Positions 11,653-23,900 of a stretch of DNA of 64,000 nt are shown here, piece after piece; position 1 is the stretch's first letter; the number at the start of each line of letters is the position of its first letter. The translations under genes were made by a program, and so were the position numbers. This stretch comes from Pelodera strongyloides. Its lineage: Eukaryota > Nematoda > Chromadorea > Rhabditida > Rhabditidae. The notes under the pieces are model-generated. The model made no database searches. It was not told the origin of the DNA and saw only the letters and a program-made list of their open reading frames with translations. Location of the stretch: NCBI GenBank assembly GCA_036852015.1, contig JAANDG010000375.1, positions 1 through 64,000 on the forward strand, given 5' to 3'.

Positions 11653-14285
11653 ATGGGTACATTATTATCCATTAAAATCTACATTCAGCTACTAATTTTG
11701 TATATATCGCATACTTTTGCAACTAATCCAACCTGTGGCCAGCCCTATTCTGAAACCTCCAATGAACAACGCCTACTTACGCCAATGGATTACACGGTGA
11801 GTTTACGTTTTCCTTTTTTTATAGATAACCAAATTTAAGTTTTCGCTTAAAATAAAGATATAAGACTTATTGTGTGGTAAATTCCCGCATGAGGGCGCGT
11901 TCGGGATTGATTTTCGGAAAGGAAACTCGGCCAAATCCTCGTTCGGGATCGACATTTTGGAAACGTTCCAATGCTTGGAGAAAATCAAAAATACAGTATG
12001 AATTAGCGTGGAAAATTTGAAAAATATACGCGGGAAACGTTTTTCGCAAGCTAATTCATACTGTATTTTTTGTTTTCTCCAAGCATTGGAACGTTTCCAA
12101 AAAGTCCATCCCGAACGAGGATTTGGCCGAGTTTCCTTTCGGAAAATCAATCCCGAACGCGCCCTGAACAACTACACAGTAAGTTGTTCAGCAAAAGGAT
12201 AGGACAAAAGGTTAGAGGAAAAAATACATGTCACAAGCAGTCCGTGCACAAATACTGATTAGGGGTTAATATTAATCACATTACCATATTAAAACCAGGG
12301 TTTGTTTTTGTTTTGAGCCTTGAGCTAGCTAACATTTCAAACTTCAACACCACAAAGCTATAATTAGAGGTAGAGATTGTCTCTGGTCCTATTGTAATCT
12401 ATTTAATCTACTCTTTAGGGCCTAAGCTAAAGAGTACATGGAAGCTTTTTTTACGAATTTCCAGAATAAAATCATTTTTAAAATGTTATAATCTAAATTT
12501 CCAGTTTTCTGAACACCGCTTAATTGGGGGGATCGTCACAGAACCACACTCCTGGCCATGGGCCGTTCAACTATTCTTCTGGTGAGCAATTAGTAATTTA
12601 ACTCAGCAATGCAATGAGCAATGAGTAAAGACTAATGAGGAATGAGTAAGTTGGTGAGTAATGCAATTAAGTTATTTGTCATTTAACTTATAAATAATGT
12701 TATAACTGTGGTGTTATTTAATAAATAAATTTACACTATGCTCATGACATAACGAATAGCTTCGCCGATCTACGGCACTTAAACGGAAGTTCAAGTTGTT
12801 AGCAGCTTTATAATAAACTCTTAGAAACATAATGCTCTTTACGATGCAATAATCAAAAATCTTGATAATAAACTAATTCGTAAAATTCAGGAAACAACAC
12901 CGTTGTGGCGGTGCCCTAATTGACGAACAATATATACTTACTGCCGCGCACTGCTTCGCAAAAAGGTTGGTTTAAATGTTGAAAATATTACATGATTCAT
13001 GATATATCATTTCTCAAAGATAACCTTTTCATGCTGCAGCCTTGTTTCCCTAAGCCTAAAGCCTAAGTGCCTAAGGTCATTTCCCAAGACAAAGTTCTAC
13101 AAGTTCTACTTTCCTCCTTTCAGCCGATCCCCAAGTGCCTACACAATACACACCGGTGGTCACGTAAATGGAAGTGGGACTAAGCACAAAGTGACCAGGA
13201 TTGAAATCCACAATCTGTTCAACAAGATCTGGCCAAGTGCATACGATGTGGCCCTACTCAGGTAAGTTAACAAAGATAACCTGTGAAACAATCATCCACG
13301 AAAATACGTTAGTTCCATGTGTCTGTGTCTCACAAACCCCCTTTAGGATTTCACCACCGGCAAATTTCACCAAAACCGTTCGCACAATTTGCTTACCCGT
13401 TTTACCGGTTATGTCAAATCAGCCCTGCGTCGTAGCAGGTGAGCGAATTTGCATATTCGCAATACGAAATGTCAAATAAGTAAATAAGTCAAAGCTACCA
13501 AAACGTAGAAATCAGAAAACAATGAGAACGACATTAACCACAACACCACCGAGTGGTCGTTACTAAAGGAAAATAAAACAGTAAAACTCTAGGTTGGGGT
13601 ATTACCTCCGAAAGAGGCACAAAAGCCGAAACCCTTCGTGAGATTCACGTGCCCGTTGTGCCCCTGGCCATCTGTAACAACTGGGGTCACTACGGCGGCC
13701 GGGTGCATGGTCCCACCATGTTCTGTGCCGGATACAGCCAGGGAAGGATAGATTCATGTCAGGTACACCTAAGGTACATTCTTAGCGTCAGGTACGCTTA
13801 ACGTACATTCACTTAGCTTTAACGATAGCGCATTTAAACTCAAACCCCTTACTCCTGGCGACTACCTACTATAGTAAACAATGAAATAGAAAAAAAAGAG
13901 ATAAATCCAAACAAACATGGCATATAATCCGTTCCAGGGCGATTCAGGAGGACCACTCATGTGTCAACGTGGCGGAAAATGGGAGTTACAGGTACATGTA
14001 CTTTACAATGCAAATTTTAAACAAAAATCAAACGTTTGTAGAATAGGATTATTTGCTTCGCACGTTCCTTACCGAGACCACGTAGTTTTTCGACGAATAT
14101 ACAACGTAATACCTAGTCTACGAGCTCCTGTTTACAAGAATTTGGGCTCAACTAAAACCCCTTTTTAGGGTCTCGTTAGCTGGGGTATCGGCTGTGGACG
14201 TCCCGGACACCCTGGAGTATATTCCAGAATTACGGCCGTCACACCGTGGATATCAATGACAATGAATAAGATGAAGGCGAGCTAA
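11653..14285 (+). CDS. Secreted trypsin-like serine protease (S1 family, 8 exons)
   Basis: Exons: 11653-11796, 12505-12581, 12891-12965, 13124-13261, 13347-13438, 13593-13762, 13938-13991, 14169-14285; 867 nt, 288 aa. Residues 1-23 form a signal peptide, and a CGQP segment starts a short pro-region. Activation is predicted after Arg53 (HR-LIGG, with Leu in place of the usual Ile/Val). The catalytic triad is His94 (TAAHC), Asp140 (DVALL) and Ser235 (GDSGGP). Asp229 (DSCQGDSGGP) sits at the base of the S1 pocket, so cleavage after Arg/Lys is expected. [15 protein letters not shown] is the usual C-terminal strand. The domain ends normally, with no extra modules. A foldback element lies in intron 1. 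The substrate cannot be told. Confidence 0.93.
11892..12165. mobile_element. 274-bp foldback MITE (AGGGCGCGTTCGGGAT ends)
   Basis: Two arms of about 120 bp are inverted copies: AGGGCGCGTTCGGGATTGAT at the left and its reverse complement at the right. ATACAGTATGAATTAGC and GCTAATTCATACTGTAT flank a short centre. It is inserted in intron 1 of the protease gene. Confidence 0.85.
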
Positions 14286-14394
14286 AGGACGATTCAAGAC
14301 CTAACTATCCCCATTTGGTGTAGTGTAAAGGGCATGGTAGCTGGTCCTATTTATCATGAAATCATTATGTCTGAACGATTACTGGGCCAATTAG

Positions 14395-14563
14395 CTACGA
14401 AATATGTGAGTTCCTAAGTCCCAGTACCTTAATTCGATGTGAAATATGTGCTTGTAAAGTCCAGTACCTTAATTCGATATGAAATATGTGAGTTTATAAG
14501 GTCCAGTACCTTAATTAGCTACGAAATATGTGAGTTTCTAAAGTCCAGTACCTTTAATTTAAC
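14395..14563 (+). repeat. Tandem repeat in protease 3'UTR (about 52 bp x 3-4)
   Basis: Successive copies of GAAATATGTGAGTTT followed by AAGTCCAGTACCTTAATT begin just after the protease stop codon. Copies differ by small indels. Confidence 0.75.
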
Positions 14564-14751
14564 AAGATAATTGTGATGAACCTGTAGTATACTCGTACTA
14601 ACCTGTATATATGTCTAATTGTAAGACGTGTTTATATTCCGTTTGCTGATCGAAAGGGTAGTAAACGTCCGCTCCTGGAAAGTCGAATATAGTATAGAAT
14701 TATAGATAATCGTCATATGTAGAAATATTTAAAAGCATGTGAAATGAATGA

Positions 14752-14757
14752 AATAAA
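14752..14757 (+). terminator. Polyadenylation signal AATAAA for the protease gene
   Basis: AATAAA lies 467 bp past the stop codon and is followed by a GT-rich stretch (TCGTCTGTGTTG). Confidence 0.55.
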
Positions 14758-14968
14758 ACAATATCGTCTGTGTTGACATTATTTGGGTTGGGTCTCTATG
14801 CATATACCTATGGAACCTTAAACAGATTTAAAAGAGAAGATATAACAAGCCGACAACAAGGACGGATTTGATATAAACGACAATAAATAACTGTAGTCGG
14901 AATATGAATTTATTAGGTCACACGTCACGTTCAAAACGTCTATTGTAAGTTAATTACAGCATTCACAA

Positions 14969-15117
14969 TAGCCCGTATTCTCGGGTCGACGGAAAGGTTC
15001 CGTTGGGGAACTCGTTCGTATGCAAATTTTTCCTCCAGGTAGTCTAGATAGTCGAGAAATTTGCATAAAAATGAGTTCCCCAACGGAACATTTCCGTTGT
15101 CCCGAGGATACGGGCTA
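14969..15117. mobile_element. Foldback MITE with TAGCCCGTAT ends
   Basis: TAGCCCGTATTCTCGGG at the left pairs with CCCGAGGATACGGGCTA at the right. Inside, GTTCCGTTGGGGAACTC faces GAGTTCCCCAACGGAAC around a 60-bp centre. A single copy in this window. Confidence 0.75.
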
Positions 15118-15147
15118 ATACGTAAAATCAGACCGCGACAGCATTAC

Positions 15148-15303
15148 GGGGTTTCCAAGTATCCCAAAAATTCGGCGTGATTCTGTCAATTCCACCGTAT
15201 TTCTGTAGGAAAATTGAATATATAATATGAAAAATTAAAAAAAAATATTCTCATGTAGTTGTAGTTCCAAGATACGGTAAATTTTCACCATACTTGGAAA
15301 CCC
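15148..15303. mobile_element. Second copy of the GGGTTTCCAAGTATG MITE
   Basis: GGGGTTTCCAAGTAT at the left and CATACTTGGAAACCC at the right match the ends of the element at 8243-8494. This copy is shorter, about 156 bp. Confidence 0.7.
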
Positions 15304-15569
15304 ATAACAAACTACTTCTGTGAACTTTTACATTAATCATAATGATATATATATAAAGCAACTCTTATTTACAGGCAATGATTAGGCATCAGCGCATCAT
15401 CAATAAATAAGTACACACAAAAAAAGTATTTAGCAATATACATCAAGTACCCAGTGCAAAGACTAGCTCAAAATGTGAACCTCTCAGAGGAAAGTTGACT
15501 AAATTTGATTATAAATCGCAGCAAAATATCACAACCAGCATTAGGCGTAAAATGTAGAAATGTTCTAAA

Positions 15570-15835
15570 TCACATTTTTCGCCTGGTCGCAGTGTATCGT
15601 TCCTGATAATCTTCGTAACCCGGCAGATCCTAAATTGTGTCATTTTCCAACTGAAGTGTATATAATTATCATATCATACATCCCCAGCTTCTAGGATTAA
15701 TTTGAAGCTAATGGTAAACACATACTGACATACACTATAACAAGGGTTGGCTAATTTGCGAGAGAAAACACCAAAAAAAGAAAGTCCACTCAGTCAACTG
15801 AAGCTCTTACAACAGATAGAGGTAACGATGTCAAA

Positions 15836-15896
<61 letters not shown>

Positions 15897-17254
15897 TAAT
15901 AAACTACCGAACCAACCTGAAACTCTCTATCAGCAAACAGATTTCCTGCATAAGAAATAATTGAAACTGATGAGTCCTTGAGGAGCTGTGGGCGAAACGC
16001 TTCCTGAAAATGATAGTCATTTAATTGGAAGCTGAAGCAGTACAAGAGTTTCAAATAAGAGTTCGGAATTGTCGAAGTTTCGAGTCTAGTTATTAGACAA
16101 TTAGAAAACTAGTCAGTTTAAATAAGTTCTGAACTTCTGACACATAAAGGATATTACAAAGCAACACCCAATACACACTACAATACTCACGTAAATGCTC
16201 AAACCTTGTAATGCCATACTTGTATGCAAAAACTCCAATAAAATTACGTAGAATGTATATATAGAGAAACAATGAAAACAAACCTTGGATAAACAATTCT
16301 CTTCAACTCTAAGCATCCGCAAATGGGGACACGAGGCAAGTCCATCGGGTAAATCACTTAACCGATTTTGATTCAAATTCAACTCGGTCGCGTTTAGTGA
16401 GCTAATCTGAAATGGGGATATACATTAGTACTTACTGTAAAGATGGTATGAAAAAGACGCTCTTTAAGATGTACAATAGTTATTTAAAAATTATTGTATC
16501 TACTATAGTTATCATACTAAGTAGTCATTATCAAAGGATAGAATTTTACCCACCTCTTCCGGAAGCTCGGAAATCATATTTTGTGATAAATCCACCGTTT
16601 CGAGGTATTGCAAGTGGGCGATAACGACGGGAAAGACGGAAAACTTGTTAGAAGAGAGAAAGAGTTTCTTAAGTGAAGAGCAGCCAACAAAACTGGAGGG
16701 AAGTTCGCTCAGTTGATTATCAGATAAATTAATAATCTCGACATTTTTGAGCATTCCAATCTCATCTGGTAGATGAGTCAACTTGTTGCTGGCCAGGTGA
16801 AGCTGCTTGAGAGAAGTGAAATCACCAATATAAGCTGGCAGATCGATTATGCGATTCTGACTCAATTCGAGGTTCCGAAGCAGATCTGCTATCTGAAAGA
16901 TACAATATAAAAGACGAAAAAGGCTTCTTAATCTTGTTGTAGAACGTGGAATGTGAAGTCGTTAGAAGTGGATTCGAGAACTTATCAGCGCTACCGCTAA
17001 GCAGCTCCAACGCTTTTCTCTAAAAAAATGTTAAAACAATGATAAATTATACGCTTTGTTGAGCAGTAGGAACATACCTCACGCACGGCCTCGGGGAAGT
17101 GTTTTAGGTTCGCAGCCTTCAACTGAAGCACTCGACTCTTTCTGGCGGTATCAAGATGCCGATTCACCGTTGAGGATGAAGGTCCACCTTTCAAGCCGGC
17201 CACAGCGCCACGGATCCCTGTTTTAGTCTGTCCCTTCGAGCTTTCATTTCCCAT
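15570..17254 (-). CDS. LRRC57: LRRC57-like leucine-rich-repeat protein (5 exons)
   Basis: Exons: 17078-17254, 16554-16892, 16284-16406, 15917-16003, 15570-15629; 786 nt, 261 aa (human LRRC57 is 239). MGN at the start gives a glycine suited to N-myristoylation, as in the family, so membrane association is likely. Residues 60-200 hold about six leucine-rich repeats (LELSQNRIIDLP, LHLASNKLTHLP, INLSDNQLSELP, VDLSQNMISELP, LNLNQNRLSDLP). The diagnostic C-terminus LPGYEDYQERYTATRRKM aligns with human ELEGYDKYMERFTATKKK. An extra stretch of about 22 residues near the N-terminus (GQTKTGIRGAVAGLKGGPSS) accounts for the added length. Molecular function is poorly defined even in well-studied animals. 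A possible acceptor lies 5 nt before the ATG. Confidence 0.9.
15836..15898. repeat. (AAT)n microsatellite
   Basis: About 20 AAT units in the last LRRC57 intron. Confidence 0.95.
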
Positions 17255-18329
17255 CAGACCTAAATGAAAATAGTTGAAGAAGCAAACTAACAAGCCGAGG
17301 TAATTAGAAGGACGGGAGATCAATACATCATAGAGGTTTTCTATGCGCCCAGCGAAACGAAAAGTGAAGCGCTAAAGTGTTCAATTCACAATGAGTTTGC
17401 AAACAAAGTTCCTGCAAGTAGAATGACACAAGGCAAAAAGAAATACAGGATCATATTCGCGGTTCGCGGACACAACTTACTCGAGCAACAGAAAAGAAGG
17501 CGGAGTCAAAATCTGTGCGCAAGTTACTGTTTAGAAGCGCACAATATTCACTACGGTACATATGACTACGTATACGGTATTTATATCACTGTAATCCATA
17601 AGTTAAACATATTCTTTGTCACACTCTTCAATAATGATTATAATTCAAATGCTTGTGCAAATTGTACAGTGAGCATTAAGGCCGCCCTTATTTTTATGAA
17701 TTTAGATTGCAAATGAAAATACGCTCGACCAAATCCTCAGTTTTGCATTTGCAATATAGATAGTGATATAGACTAGAGCTCGGCGCGCTTCGCGCGCCTC
17801 GCTCTAGCTCGGGTGCTCCGCGCGCTTCGCGCGCTCCGTCCAAGAAACATCCTGTCCAAAAAACTAATCTTCGTAACTCCTCCAATATTCAAAGTGCTAA
17901 ACATATATTGCAGCGTGCTATAATGTTATTCTGTCTTAGAATAAGTGAAGAATGGCTCCACACACACAAATTTTGTAAGACGGCATGAGAACCTAAAAAT
18001 GCACACTACGTAAGATAACCGCCGAACTAAGTAAAAAAAAAACTAACCAATATTTGCCGGAAGGCAATGCAAACAAAGTTGTTGAAGCATAAAGTTTGTT
18101 TATAACCTCTTATCGCCAATCCACTCAAACTGGCAAACTAGCTTAAAACAAAGAAAACAGCCGCAGCAAGATAGAGGCAGATTACGAACACCAAGTCTAA
18201 GGCAAACTTTATATGCCGTAAAGCTCTACGTTTACGAAATGACCACACTCCTTCACTTGTTTTTCTAGTCCCTTGAAATAAGGATTTTTTTGCAACATGT
18301 GACAGGCATGAACGTAGCAACTTTGCTGT
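17255..18329. other. Intergenic region upstream of LRRC57
   Basis: No exon chain is recognisable. It contains a small GC-rich patch at 17778-17838 with CGCGCTTCGCGCG twice, each able to form a tight hairpin, unlike the AT-rich surroundings. The 97-codon frame at 17423-17716 resembles no family I know. Confidence 0.4.
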
Positions 18330-18671
18330 TTGCAGAATGATTTGGCATCGTATGTTATTACGACGGTTGCAGGTGCCGTGACAATCGGTGTCGGACAGTC
18401 GACACATTCTGGAATAGACCCTTATACTCGTATATTTTTCCTTTCAAGCAATCACAGACCACGTCGAAATGGTAACTCTTTAACTCTTATTCAGGATTCT
18501 GTTATACTTACCCAGTCTCTGGTCTCGTTTAAGCACAGGGCCACTCGTTTGTGGAACCTACTTCCTAATAGTATTGTTCTTTCGAGTTCCGTTGATTCGT
18601 TTAAAACCCGCATTGACGAGCTTGATCTAATCGAGCTTTATGAAGTAGCAAATAGAAACATTCACCCTTAG
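18330..18671 (+). mobile_element. Degenerate 3' end of a non-LTR retrotransposon (reverse transcriptase C-terminus)
   Basis: The frame contains SFKHRATRLWNLLPNSI followed by SSSVDSFKTRIDEL, the pattern found at the extreme C-terminus of LINE-type reverse transcriptases (R-LWNxLP-x-I, then a serine-rich stretch and FKxxL). No catalytic YxDD region is present, and the upstream frame is interrupted, so this is a 5'-truncated dead copy. The element probably extends to about 18820, where an AATAAA lies in a TTG-rich 3' tail. The clade cannot be assigned from the tail alone. Confidence 0.65.
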
Positions 18672-18954
18672 TTATTCACATGTACGTCCATTCCATTGTT
18701 GTACATAGTTTTATTTTCGCTTGTTTTATGCGCTTTATTACTCTCATTGTTATTTTTGTTGTTGTCGTTGTTGTTATATTATTGTTGTCACTTTTTTGTT
18801 CGGTGTACGCTGAATAAAGTATTCATATATACTCTCTAATGTGGTTTCCAACGCTCTTTAGGGAAGGCTTAGTTCCCTGAAGAGAAGGCCCTGCACGAGA
18901 CAGTTTCACAACATTTTAAACAATATTTAAAGTATTGGAAACATTGGTAAAATT

Positions 18955-19935
18955 GAAGAATACTACCCCACTGAAGAATACTACCCAAATTTGAAATATA
19001 CTACCCCAAATGTATTGGGGTAGCATTTTGCAGCATGCAAAGTACTACCCCACCATTGAAGAACACTACCCCTTTTGACATTTTATTACCCAAGTCAAGG
19101 GGGTGGTAAATTGTAAGAAAGGGGTGGGTAGTGTTCTTCAATGGTGGGGTAGTGTTCTTCAATGGTGGGGTAGTGTTCTTCAATGGTGGGGTAGTGATCT
19201 TGAAACCCTAGGTAATCTTGAATTACGCTACCCCCTTCATGTGAAAATACTACCTCTTCTTACAAAATATTACCCCGACCCATTGGCTTTTACTACCCCG
19301 TGAGACAAATTACAAAATACTACCCCCATCAATTGAATATGACAACATTGAATATGACTACCCCACCATTGAATATGACTACCCCACCATTGAATATGAC
19401 TACCCCACCATTGAATATGACTACCCCACCATTGAATATGGCTATCCCACCATTGAATATGACTACCCCACCATTGAATATGACTACCCCACCATTGAAT
19501 ATGACTACCCCACCATTGAATATGACTACCCCACCATTGAATATGACTACCCCACCATTGAATATACCCACCATTGACTACCCCACCATTGAATATGACT
19601 ACCCCACCATTGAATATGACTATCCCACCATTGAATATGACTACCCCACCATTGAATATGACTACCCAACATTGAATATGACTACCCCACCATTGAATAT
19701 GACTATCCCACCATTGAATATGACTACCCCACCATTGAATATGACTACCCCACCATTGAATATGACTACCCCACCGATTGGATAACACTACCCCGCTAGA
19801 AAGGGGTAGTATTTTGTAAAGACAGGGGGGTAGTATTTTGTAAAATGGGGGTATTATTTTGCATGGGGTAATATTTTTCAAAAAGGGGTAGTGTTCTTCA
19901 ATCCAGGGGGTAGTGTTCTTCAATTCTACCGGAAA
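18955..19935. repeat. 21-bp minisatellite with inverted flanking blocks
   Basis: The main array (19330-19785) repeats TTGAATATGACTACCCCACC with few changes, about 20 units. A related unit on the opposite strand (GTAGTGTTCTTCAATGGTGG) is repeated three times at 19128-19195, and related fragments occur at 18960-19080 and 19790-19925. The unit is a multiple of three without stops, so long frames on both strands are artefacts of the repeat. Confidence 0.93.
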
Positions 19936-20306
19936 CATTTCTTCACAGGATAATTGAAGTATCCCTCCTGGGCGAGGGAATCATGGGCGATCCTTCCTGG
20001 CCCTAGCCCGAAGACGTCGAGAAATTTGTCACCTGGAACTCGTCGCCTACTGCTCAGGACCTCGGCTGAACATGTCATAAGCAAACATTGAATCTGTATT
20101 TTCACCCTTGAATAAAGGTGCACGCTCTTGAAGCGTAAAACAAATCTTAAAATTTTAAAAAGTATGTAATTGGATAGACCCTGTAAAATATGATACATGA
20201 GTTTTTTTAAATTTTTCATGCCTCGCAAAATGAATGATTTAGCATGACACTAAACTAATCGCAAGGAAATTAGATATTTTTAGTTTTAAGCACATACTCG
20301 TTTATT

Positions 20307-20477
20307 TTAAAGCGAAATGCTAGCCTCTTTGGAAAATTTGCATATGATAAGCAAATCCTATGTATCCTATGCTAATTTTGTACGATTGCCGTGGACGATC
20401 GTACAAAATTAGCATAGGATACATAGGATTTGCTTATCATATGCAAATTTTCCAAAGAGGCTAGCATTTCGCTTTAA
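20307..20477. mobile_element. 171-bp near-perfect hairpin MITE, copy 1
   Basis: TTAA-AGCGAAATGCTAGCCTCT at the left and the reverse complement, ending GCATTTCGCT-TTAA, at the right. The arms pair over about 75 bp around a short GTACGATTGCCGTGGACGATCGTAC centre. Copies of identical length lie at 53331-53501 and 57643-57813. Confidence 0.93.
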
Positions 20478-20998
20478 ATATAACATGTTAAAATTCTGAA
20501 TTTTGTGCCGGAGAATTTCGCGAATTTCATAATTTTCCAGTAAAAGGCAGCGGAGATCATCTGGCGGAAACGCCCCTAAATTCGTAATTTGTACGCTAGG
20601 TGTAGGCCTCAGCTGTTGCATCCTCTTTTGCGACTCCTGAAAAAGAAAATATTTAATGTGTCGTTTACTATATTATCGTGTACAGATTTTGTTATTTACC
20701 GTACTACAACACAATTTCCCACTATTTTTTCATCGTCGGTCGATCGTCGTCGCCGCCGCGCCGCTCGCTTCCATGTGCCACACGCGCTGGATTGCTTTGG
20801 TTATATGTTTATATGTTGTTCTTTTATTCTTGTGTGTAACCGTGAATGGTAGTTTGAGGTCCGTTCCATGTGCGATGTCAGTGTTGTTTATGTCTCTTTA
20901 AAAAAAACTTCCCGCAGCGCAGCACATGTTCTTCTTTTCTGTTCCGCGTTACTATAAGGTAGTTTCAGATATCGTTATAAAGCAGGGTGATATCGAGT

Positions 20999-23900
20999 AT
21001 GTTGGCGCGTAGCGCTCTTTCTGCTTTTATTCGAACTGCACATACTGCTTCGCTGCATAGAACCAGCTCCGTCACTTCATCAGCATGGATAACACAGAAT
21101 AAGTAACTCTTGCCCACACTATCATGATATTTGAGACCGTCAGTGTTCATAATTAACCAATCTGTATTATTAAAAAAGTTACGCGTTGGATCTAAGGATA
21201 CATGCTAAATGTTGTTATCAGTTGTTTGGAAAAACTATCAGTTGTTTGGAAAAAATTTCATTCTGGTTAACATACGAAAGCAGCCATTCGAAAATATCCG
21301 ATCCCAGGAAGTTGAAACATGGTAGTTTTCTCTTTGAAAAAGAAAAAAAGAAACGATTGGTCGAAATTGAACTAGCTGCTTGGTATATTTTACATATTTA
21401 AAGAATGGATTTAGGGAACAGCAGAACAATTAATCAAATCTACTAATTCAGGTCGGATGCCGACCCTTCACTCACGCGAAAGGAGTTTGATGTTGAACGC
21501 CTATTCACTGATGAACAGGTGCAGAACCTGCTCTTCGAGGTCACTGGCATTGACATCACCAATAAGGTGAACGAATTGTTTACTTATAAAATTTCGGTTA
21601 ATGAGGTTGTTGCAATGTGCTCAGTTTCAAAATGGGACCTTATGTTCATTAATTGCTTGCTTTTTTCGGGCGCTGAGAAAGTGAAATCAATATCTGTTGC
21701 TCGGAAACGAACTCAAATTGGAACCAATTGAAAATTATGGAAACCCGGATAGGATCGTGTAAAGCACAGACACCCACTCACAGATTCTTCGTCTAATTAT
21801 GTATCTGACCCTATCTTAGGTACACGTCATAGGTCAGGCATTCAAATACGTTTTTATAACTCTTTTTTATTTCTTCAGGTTTTTCGTCCTCGTCGTACAC
21901 ACATTCAACAGAGGTCCTTTTATGGACTAATGACTGATGAACGCCTCCAAAACGTAAGTATAAGTATTAACTTTTTTCCCTGGTACTATCCTACTAACTG
22001 GAGTATGCTTTATCCTCTTAGTTGAATCCTCTTAATTTGTTTGTCGTGCATAACGGTAACAGATGATTGTGCTCCTTGTGTTCAATAGTAATTTTTTTTT
22101 ACATGATTTTGGAAGACCAAACAAATTCCTTGTGTTTTTTAACCATTATTTCTTATCCTATTAAAATATCAAGCTTCACAAAGCCATAGGCAACGTAAGT
22201 TTTGCCTATAATTCTGTACTTTTTGGATTTCAATCTTTTATTCGCTAAATTCAGACAATGGAACGGATGACAGAAGAGGGCAAGAATTTTCTTCAATTCT
22301 TTCCAATAAAGGAGCCTAGATCTACGGAGGTATATTTTTAACCCTTTTACCCCTCAAACAAGACGAAAAAAGACCCTTGGACATTAGTTCTACGAGGTGT
22401 GGTTTGACTAGTTTTACGATATATTCTTCATTTATTAAATCCTTTCCGCGTTGTCTGTTTATTGTTACCATATACACGTGAAAAATGTATTAATGTCCCT
22501 TTTTGACGGGCGCTATCACTATTAGTACGCTTTAACGATATATTTATAACCTTTGTTTTGCTTATCGTTGTGTTTATTTGATGATTTGTAAAATAAATAT
22601 AAAACGTAATTTATACTTGCTCAGGTCGACGTTCTGGCCACTGATAAGGAGATCGCGGGATTCGATTCTTCAAAGTTTGTATTCACGGATATTACTTTCG
22701 ACGCGACTGATTTGGTGAGTTAGGTTTAAAGAAACAAATCGCTCCGGGACAAGGTGCTTTGTTATTAGAAAGTTTGTCAATTTGTATGTCACTATTTCTC
22801 AGCTCAGGTAGTAAACCTCTACTTGCCCGCTATTAACTACTTGGACCAAACTCTAAGATTGCTGAGACTATTTTCGGGCCTTTGGACCTATTTTATATTA
22901 GCGTGCTTACATTACATTATCGGTGAATACCCTTTATCCTTTGGATTTTCAGAATCGTACCGTTGTTGTTCGAGAAGTCGATGGAACGCTACGCACAGCA
23001 ACCCCTGAAGAACATGATAGGATGAACAGGTATGAATTTTGAATTTTTATTTTGAAGGCTGTACGTTGTATTTTAGAGTTTGTAGTTTGTACTGTAAGTG
23101 TAGGCTCCAATAAATGCACGGAAGGGTGCGCCACGGTTACTTTACTGCTTTTGTATTCTGCTCTTTTAGGGTTTTCTATGCAAAACCCAACCGCCCAGTC
23201 AACGTACCTGCCGTGTTTTCCGACCCATGGCTTTCGGTAAATTTTAAATTATTATTGTTGTTTTTATTCTCATTATTCTCATCAAGAAATAATATTTTAA
23301 CTGTTCCAAATTGAAAAGTATCGTTGAGTTGGTTCGTTGGTTGTTTTAAATAAAAAGGTGTTTTGGTTCTAATAACACTAATATACAATAGTTCCAATTC
23401 CTACACGTATTTTTTTTTTTGCTGGAAAACCACGACAATTTGTTTCGCATAGCAGGGCTAATGCACTTGATGCGCACTTATGTTTTATTGGAAACACCGT
23501 GTGTGCCTTGAAAGTTTTCATAACAATTTTTATGTTTTGCTTTCGATCTCGATCGTAGTTTTGTTTATACTTTTTAGTTTTCTTATCCTTATCCTTGTAG
23601 TAGATGAGATTATCATTGCTGCGGCTTCATTCCAACCATAGCTAATCATCATGTTTAGTTTTTTTTTGTGTAAATTTAGTTTTCCATTTCAGCACGCATT
23701 GGACCGTAATGAGCATGAGTTCGTGCTCGATTGGGCCGTTTGGTACTTCGAAGCAGATGATCCGCAGTTTGTCAGTGTAAGTATGCAGTTTACCCTTTTG
23801 AAGGTTTTGTTCAGACATACAATCGTCAATCAAATTACTTTATTATGAGTTCATGAGTAGAATGTTTTGTTTCAATTCATACTATAAAGAAGTGTTATTA

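Noticed and set aside
16822..17010. Extra LRRC57 exon near 16985-17020
   Set aside because: Skipping it gives a gap-free match to the family (FPEAVREIADLLRNLELSQN), while including it adds unsupported residues or breaks phase.
18955..19935. CRISPR array
   Set aside because: Units are contiguous with no unique spacers, and the genome is clearly eukaryotic.
19270..19938. Long repetitive open frames on both strands
   Set aside because: They are produced by a 21-bp minisatellite whose unit length is a multiple of three; no start, splice or family signal supports a protein.
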